Part shown: piece after piece, positions 59,994 to 64,000 of the stretch | Layout: each line of letters begins with the position of its first letter | Numbering within the stretch: position 1 is the first letter of the stretch | Source of the DNA: Pontixanthobacter luteolus | GTDB lineage: Bacteria > Pseudomonadota > Alphaproteobacteria > Sphingomonadales > Sphingomonadaceae | NCBI RefSeq assembly: GCF_009828095.1 | Contig: NZ_WTYP01000001.1 | Location: forward strand, 744,001 to 808,000 | Direction: 5' to 3' | Length of the DNA stretch: 64,000 nt | Translations under genes and position numbers: made by a program | Notes under the pieces: generated by a model | What the model was told of the DNA's origin: nothing | The model's input: the letters and a program-made list of their open reading frames with translations, nothing else | Database searches by the model: none

Positions 59994-60377
59994 TTACGGG
60001 CGTTTCATCACGGTGACGGTTTCACCAGCATCTGAAGTTGCGACCCAGCTGCCATCGGCTGCGGGCTCACCATCGGTCCAGCAATCAGGCGCCGATCCTT
60101 CTTCTGCTGAATTGAAGCACGTTTGCCCATTGGTCTGGACCATGGTTCCGCGCTCAACCTCGGTGCCGTCGGCACTGGTCGTCGTGTAATTGCCATCTGC
60201 ATCGATGGTCGTCGTGCTGACAGAGCCGTCAGACGCGGTCACATCATAGGACCCGGCCATGCTCTCTTCAGCGGCCGCTTCTTCTGTCGCGACGACAGTT
60301 TCCTGTTCTGCAGGTGCCTCGCCTTGCGAACAAGCTGCCAGAATGGCGCAGCCAGCGATTGCGATAAGTTTCTTCAT
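59994..60377 (-). CDS. Small acidic lipoprotein
   Basis: A 127-residue protein from the ATG at 60377, which has a near-perfect AGGAGGGG site. The signal is KKLIAIAGCAILAAC with lipobox LAAC. The mature part is acidic and Thr/Ser/Asp-rich (SDGSVSTTTIDADGNYTTTS) with a C-terminal CFNS...CWTD pair of cysteines. I do not recognise a family. Convergent with the SH3 gene across a terminator. Confidence 0.78.
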   Translation of the reverse strand: MKKLIAIAGCAILAACSQGEAPAEQETVVATEEAAAEESMAGSYDVTASDGSVSTTTIDADGNYTTTSADGTEVERGTMVQTNGQTCFNSAEEGSAPDCWTDGEPAADGSWVATSDAGETVTVMKRP

Positions 60378-60435
60378 AAATCCCCTCCTTCGATTGGAAT
60401 CCCGAAGAGTTATCACTGAATCGCCAGCTTGCCGA

Positions 60436-60519
60436 ATCCTTTGGCAGGCAGATTGGTCAGAGCATCTCGACCGCGACATCCTTTGGCAGGCAGATTGGTC
60501 AGAGCATCTCGACCGCGAC
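60436..60519. repeat. Tandem duplication of 42 bp at the thiolase 3' end
   Basis: Two identical 42-bp units, 60436-60477 and 60478-60519, lie head to tail. Each holds the last six thiolase codons (VAVEML read back from the stop) and the stop codon plus downstream bases. The right copy is the real gene end; the left copy is a non-coding echo beyond the stop. Perfect identity points to a recent slippage or unequal exchange. Confidence 0.9.
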
Positions 60520-61695
60520 CGCCGTCGCTTCGCCGCCGCCGATACAAAGACTGGCCACGCCGCGTTTCTTGCCTTGCTGTTTCAAGGCATTGAGCAAAGT
60601 CACGATAATCCGCGTCCCGCTAGCGCCAATCGGGTGTCCCAGCGCGGTTCCGCCACCGTTGACGTTGATCTTCTCGTGCGGGATGCCGATGTCACGCATG
60701 GCGAACATGGCGACACAAGCAAACGCCTCGTTCACTTCCCACAGGTCTACATCGTCGGCGCTCCAGCCGGCGTGCTGCAGCACCTTTTCGATCGCGCCGA
60801 TCGGGGCAACTGTGAATTCCGAAGGTTCCTGAGCATGCGCAGCAGTTGCTATGATCCTGGCGACGGGTTTCTTGCCCGTTTCAGACGCGATGCTTTCACG
60901 GGTGAGAACAACGGCTGCTGCACCATCAGAGATCGAGCTGGACGTTGCCGCCGTAATCGTGCCGTCTTTAGCGAAGGCTGGGCGCAGAGTAGGGATCTTG
61001 TCCGGTCGGCCGCGGCCAGGCGCTTCGTCGGTATCGACCGTCACTTCGCCTTTGCGGGTCGAGAAAGTAACCGGGACCACTTCATCGGCGAAGGCGCCCG
61101 TTTCAATCGCGGTGTTTGCGCGCTTGAGGGACTCAATCGAATACGCATCCATTTCTTCGCGGGTCAGCTGATATTCGTTGGCGGTATCCTGAGCAAAGGT
61201 GCCCATTGCGCGGCCCTCTTCGTAGGCATCTTCGAGCCCGTCGAGGAACATATGGTCATACGCAGTGTCATGGCCAAGTCGCGCGCCAGAGCGGTGTTTT
61301 TTCAACAGGTATGGCGCATTGGTCATGCTCTCCATACCGCCAGCGATAACGGTTTTGACGGAGCCGGATGCAAGGGCTTCGGCGCCCATGATTACCGTCT
61401 GCATGCCGGATCCGCACACCTTGTTTACAGTGGATGCTTGCGCAGACTTCGGAAGCCCGGCCTTTATCGCAGCCTGGCGGGCAGGTGCCTGGCCCAGACC
61501 CGCAGGAAGCACGCAGCCCATGTAAACGCGGTCGATCTCTTCGCCCGATACACCTGCACGTTCGACCGCAGCCTTGACCGCAGTCGCGCCAAGTTCGGTG
61601 GCGGAAACATCGGCCAGTGCGCCCTGCATGCTACCCATCGGGGTGCGGGCGTAAGATAGGATCACTATCGGGTCGTTTGCGGAAAAATGGGCCAT
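60499..61695 (-). CDS. Acetyl-CoA C-acyltransferase (thiolase)
   Basis: A 398-residue thiolase II-type enzyme from the ATG at 61695 (AAGG 7 nt upstream). The acyl-accepting C94 is in NKVCGSGMQ, the catalytic histidine in ALGHPIGASGTR, and the second cysteine (about 384) in SLCIGGGEA. It condenses or cleaves acetoacetyl-CoA; PhaA/AtoB-type biosynthetic or degradative use cannot be told apart. Its 3' end is tandemly duplicated. It runs divergently from the aldehyde dehydrogenase. Confidence 0.92.
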   Translation of the reverse strand: MAHFSANDPIVILSYARTPMGSMQGALADVSATELGATAVKAAVERAGVSGEEIDRVYMGCVLPAGLGQAPARQAAIKAGLPKSAQASTVNKVCGSGMQTVIMGAEALASGSVKTVIAGGMESMTNAPYLLKKHRSGARLGHDTAYDHMFLDGLEDAYEEGRAMGTFAQDTANEYQLTREEMDAYSIESLKRANTAIETGAFADEVVPVTFSTRKGEVTVDTDEAPGRGRPDKIPTLRPAFAKDGTITAATSSSISDGAAAVVLTRESIASETGKKPVARIIATAAHAQEPSEFTVAPIGAIEKVLQHAGWSADDVDLWEVNEAFACVAMFAMRDIGIPHEKINVNGGGTALGHPIGASGTRIIVTLLNALKQQGKKRGVASLCIGGGEATAVAVEML

Positions 61696-61863
61696 GAATT
61701 TGCCTTTCATTGAGGTGTCTATTTGCCGCCGAGTTAGTGCGGGGGTGCCGCCAAATCAATCGGCTTGGCGCTCTCACCGCCGAACCGGCAAACACTTTGC
61801 TTGTCATTCCTGCCAAGCTGGTGAACAATCAGTGGCAAATAGATACCAATGGAGAGTGATAAT

Positions 61864-63297
61864 ATGGCCGGTGATCGCAAAGACGAACTGGAAGCAATCC
61901 TCAAAGCTCAGCGTGATGCTTTTACTGCGGCACGCCCGGAGGGGCTCGATAAACGCAAGGACCGTATCAAGCGCGCGATTGCTCTGCTCGTCGATCATGG
62001 TGAAGATCTGTGTCAGGCGATGAACGAGGATTTCGGCAATCGCAGCCGTGACCAGTCGATGATGACCGATATCGTCGGCAGCGTGAATTTCGGCAAATAT
62101 TGCCTCAAGCATCTCGACAAATGGGCCAAGCCTGAAAAGCGCAAGCCGACATTCCCGCTCGGGTTGCTGGGAGCGAAGGCGGAATTGCGGTTTGAGCCAA
62201 AGGGCGTGATCGGCATTCTCAGTCCGTGGAATTTCCCCGTACAGCTGTCTTTCAATCCGCTGATGCAGGTTCTTGCAGCCGGCAATCGGGCGATGATCAA
62301 GCCATCTGAGTTTACTGAGAAAACGTCTGACATGATGGCTGAATTGGTTGAGAAATACTTCGCCCAGGACGAAGTCGCCGTAATTACCGGCAGCCCGGAA
62401 GTGGCGCAGGCGTTCTCGTCGCTTCAGTTCGACCATCTGGTGTTCACCGGATCGACCGCTACGGGCCGCAAGGTGATGGAGGCTGCGGCACGCAATCTGG
62501 TGCCGGTAACGCTGGAACTGGGCGGCAAGTCGCCAGTCGTGCTTGGCCATAGCGCCGATCTGGAGAAGGCGGGCGAACGCATCGCAATGGGCAAGATGAT
62601 GAATGCAGGGCAGATTTGCCTCGCGCCCGATTACATGATCGTCCCCGAGGACAAGGAAGAGGCAGCCGTCGCCGCCGTTCAGCTTGGGGTGCACAACCAG
62701 TATCCGACCTTGCTGGACAATGACGATTACGCCTCTGTCGTGACCGACCGTCATTTCGATCGCTTGCAAGGCATGGTGGCCGACGCACGCGAAAAGGGTG
62801 CCGAGGTGATCGAGGTTAATCCAGGCGAGGAAGATTTTTCCAACACCAACAGTCGCAAGATGCCTCTGACGATCCTTCGCAACGTCAATGATGATATGCA
62901 GGCCATGCAGGAAGAAATCTTCGGGCCGGTGCTGCCGGTGAAAACCTATAAGAATGTTGGAGAGGCCATTGATTACGTGAACGACCATGATCGTCCGCTG
63001 GGTCTCTATTATTTCGGCACCGACAAGGCAGAACGTGAGCAGGTTCTCAAGCAGACAATTTCTGGCGGCGTCACCGTCAACGATGTTATCTTCCATGTCG
63101 CGATGGACGACCTGCCGTTTGGCGGGGTGGGGCCATCGGGAATTGGATCGTACCACGGACCTGAGGGCTTCAAGGAATTCAGCCACGCGCGTTCAGTCTA
63201 CAGCCAGCCCAAGATTGACGTAGCCGGAATCGCCGGGTTCAAGCCGCCTTACGGCAAGGCGACAAAGAAGGCGATTTCGACCCAGTTGAAGAAATGA
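61864..63297 (+). CDS. Coniferyl-aldehyde-type aldehyde dehydrogenase
   Basis: A 477-residue NAD(P)-dependent aldehyde dehydrogenase from the ATG at 61864 (GGAG upstream). E218 in LELGGKSP is the general base and C252 in NAGQICLAP the nucleophile; SPWNFPVQL and FTGSTATGRKV bind the cofactor. The overall pattern is closest to coniferyl aldehyde dehydrogenases (CalB group) that oxidise phenylpropanoid aldehydes, but fatty aldehydes are also possible. Its stop overlaps the following lipoprotein start (ATGA). Confidence 0.88.
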   Translation: MAGDRKDELEAILKAQRDAFTAARPEGLDKRKDRIKRAIALLVDHGEDLCQAMNEDFGNRSRDQSMMTDIVGSVNFGKYCLKHLDKWAKPEKRKPTFPLGLLGAKAELRFEPKGVIGILSPWNFPVQLSFNPLMQVLAAGNRAMIKPSEFTEKTSDMMAELVEKYFAQDEVAVITGSPEVAQAFSSLQFDHLVFTGSTATGRKVMEAAARNLVPVTLELGGKSPVVLGHSADLEKAGERIAMGKMMNAGQICLAPDYMIVPEDKEEAAVAAVQLGVHNQYPTLLDNDDYASVVTDRHFDRLQGMVADAREKGAEVIEVNPGEEDFSNTNSRKMPLTILRNVNDDMQAMQEEIFGPVLPVKTYKNVGEAIDYVNDHDRPLGLYYFGTDKAEREQVLKQTISGGVTVNDVIFHVAMDDLPFGGVGPSGIGSYHGPEGFKEFSHARSVYSQPKIDVAGIAGFKPPYGKATKKAISTQLKK

Positions 63298-64000
63298 GGG
63301 TTTCGGCGTTGCTGCTCGCACTCGCGGCGGCAGCCTGTACCTATCAGCGACCGGTTCAGCCCGTCATTCCGGTCGATAGGGCGGCCCCGGTTTGGCGTGC
63401 GGTTTCAGCCGGCACAGGAGCGGTTTCCGGTGAGGCCGAACTGGCTGAACTGGCGCTGGCATATCCTGACAGCGCATCCGTCCATTTGCGGCTGCTGCAG
63501 GCATATTTCGGTGCAGAGAATGCGGCAGGGACAGTGCGAGAGGCGTTATGGCTGGCCGTGCGCGGATACTCTTTTGGCGAAGATGCACGCGGCAGGATCC
63601 TCGATTTAGCGGGTGAGACCGCCACAGCTGACAGGTTGAGCAGATTACTTGCGCAAAACGCCGTGCGGATAGAAAAGAGTGTTGCGACGGCATCCGTGCC
63701 AGATGACGTGTTACTGGTTGAAGGTGTGGCGGTGGATCCGCTGACCGGGGGCCTGATTGTGTCATCGGTAGTGTCACGAACTCTGGCAAGTCAGTCTGCT
63801 CCTGGTGTCTGGAATACTGTGTCTCCATCCGATGCCGGCAATCTTAGCGGTATGGCCTTTGATGTTCCGCGTGGAATGTTCTGGGTTGCGTCGGGTGACC
63901 TGGGCATGATGCCGCAGGGGGATGAGCCATTTCGCGGCATTTACGGTTTCCGGCAGGGTGAACCGGACAATCCGATCCAGATCGCAGCGCCAGACGGCGT
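63294..64000 (+). CDS. Lipoprotein with probable C-terminal beta-propeller (cut by window end)
   Basis: The frame begins at an ATG overlapping the aldehyde dehydrogenase stop (ATGA) and is still open at the right edge, giving 235 residues so far. The signal RVSALLLALAAAAC ends in a lipobox. A TPR-like helical segment covers about residues 45-130 (AELALAYPDSASVHLRLLQA). From about 145 the pattern VLLVEGVAVDPLTGGLIVSS and SGMAFDVPRGMFWVAS is typical of NHL/SMP-30-like propellers. The function is unknown. Confidence 0.72.
   Translation, partial: MRVSALLLALAAAACTYQRPVQPVIPVDRAAPVWRAVSAGTGAVSGEAELAELALAYPDSASVHLRLLQAYFGAENAAGTVREALWLAVRGYSFGEDARGRILDLAGETATADRLSRLLAQNAVRIEKSVATASVPDDVLLVEGVAVDPLTGGLIVSSVVSRTLASQSAPGVWNTVSPSDAGNLSGMAFDVPRGMFWVASGDLGMMPQGDEPFRGIYGFRQGEPDNPIQIAAPDG

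Noticed and set aside
60436-60519. A possible CRISPR or minisatellite array
   Set aside because: Only two units are present, there is no spacer between them and they copy the end of a protein gene.
61804-63186. A 460-codon minus-strand frame over the aldehyde dehydrogenase gene
   Set aside because: It mirrors the codon structure of the real gene and shows no family motif. The same applies to long antisense frames at 60259-61659, 31990-33288 and 25914-27215.
1-64000. tRNA, rRNA, riboswitch, insertion sequence or prophage
   Set aside because: I looked for clover-leaf arms, 16S/23S landmarks, transposase motifs and integrase or phage structural genes and found none I could support.

Overview
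The window is about 64 kb of GC-rich chromosomal DNA from an alphaproteobacterium, most likely Sphingomonadales and probably the family Erythrobacteraceae (an inference from the proteins; no rRNA or tRNA gene is present to confirm it). Genes are densely packed, often with ATGA-type overlaps, and many start with TTG or GTG. I see no prophage, insertion sequence or CRISPR array.

Layout. 1-5.4 kb: the end of an unidentified gene, a PA0069-type radical SAM protein, a DUF418 membrane protein, a probable Tat-exported Gfo/Idh/MocA oxidoreductase and a secreted Sel1-repeat protein. The gaps here carry copies of a palindromic intergenic repeat. 5.4-10 kb: a small membrane protein, DUF4304 protein, MoaB, a lytic transglycosylase and a degenerate uracil-DNA-glycosylase-like protein. 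10-18.3 kb: a housekeeping run (ETF-ubiquinone oxidoreductase, IspE, N-formylglutamate amidohydrolase, IlvD, a lipoprotein, Nnr, an RNA uracil-5-methyltransferase).

18.3-38 kb is the main accessory region, an exosortase A (XrtA/EpsH) exopolysaccharide locus. Its first part is an auxiliary module in two divergent arms: two hydrolases, an acyl carrier protein and a GNAT/FemAB-like acyltransferase on the minus strand, and an AMP-forming ligase plus a PLP decarboxylase on the plus strand. Its second part is a ten-gene plus-strand operon: SLBB export lipoprotein, chain-length determinant, tyrosine autokinase, outer-membrane barrel, ExeA-like ATPase, polysaccharide deacetylase, FemAB-like protein, glycosyltransferase, exosortase A fused to an EpsI domain, and amidotransferase 1. 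Directly behind it lies a crotonase that closely resembles RpfF, the synthase of diffusible signal factor (DSF) cis-2-unsaturated fatty acids. A polymer-export/sorting operon and a probable quorum-signal synthase are therefore neighbours. No PEP-CTERM substrate, DSF sensor (RpfC) or RpfG homologue lies in the window.

38-64 kb: ZapE, a PaaI thioesterase and an orphan SdhB; an SDR; a divergent ATP-grasp/PLP-enzyme pair; a haloalkane dehalogenase; a methyltransferase; a second Sel1 protein; RNase E with a structured leader; an envelope run (N-acetylmuramoyl-alanine amidase, PBP1A) followed by release factor 2; an exported methyltransferase-like lipoprotein; a nitronate-monooxygenase-like protein with an extra four-cysteine tail; AmtB; a D-2-hydroxyacid dehydrogenase; an SH3 protein; a lipoprotein; a thiolase whose 3' end is tandemly duplicated; a coniferyl-aldehyde-type dehydrogenase; and the start of a lipoprotein with a probable beta-propeller, cut by the window end.
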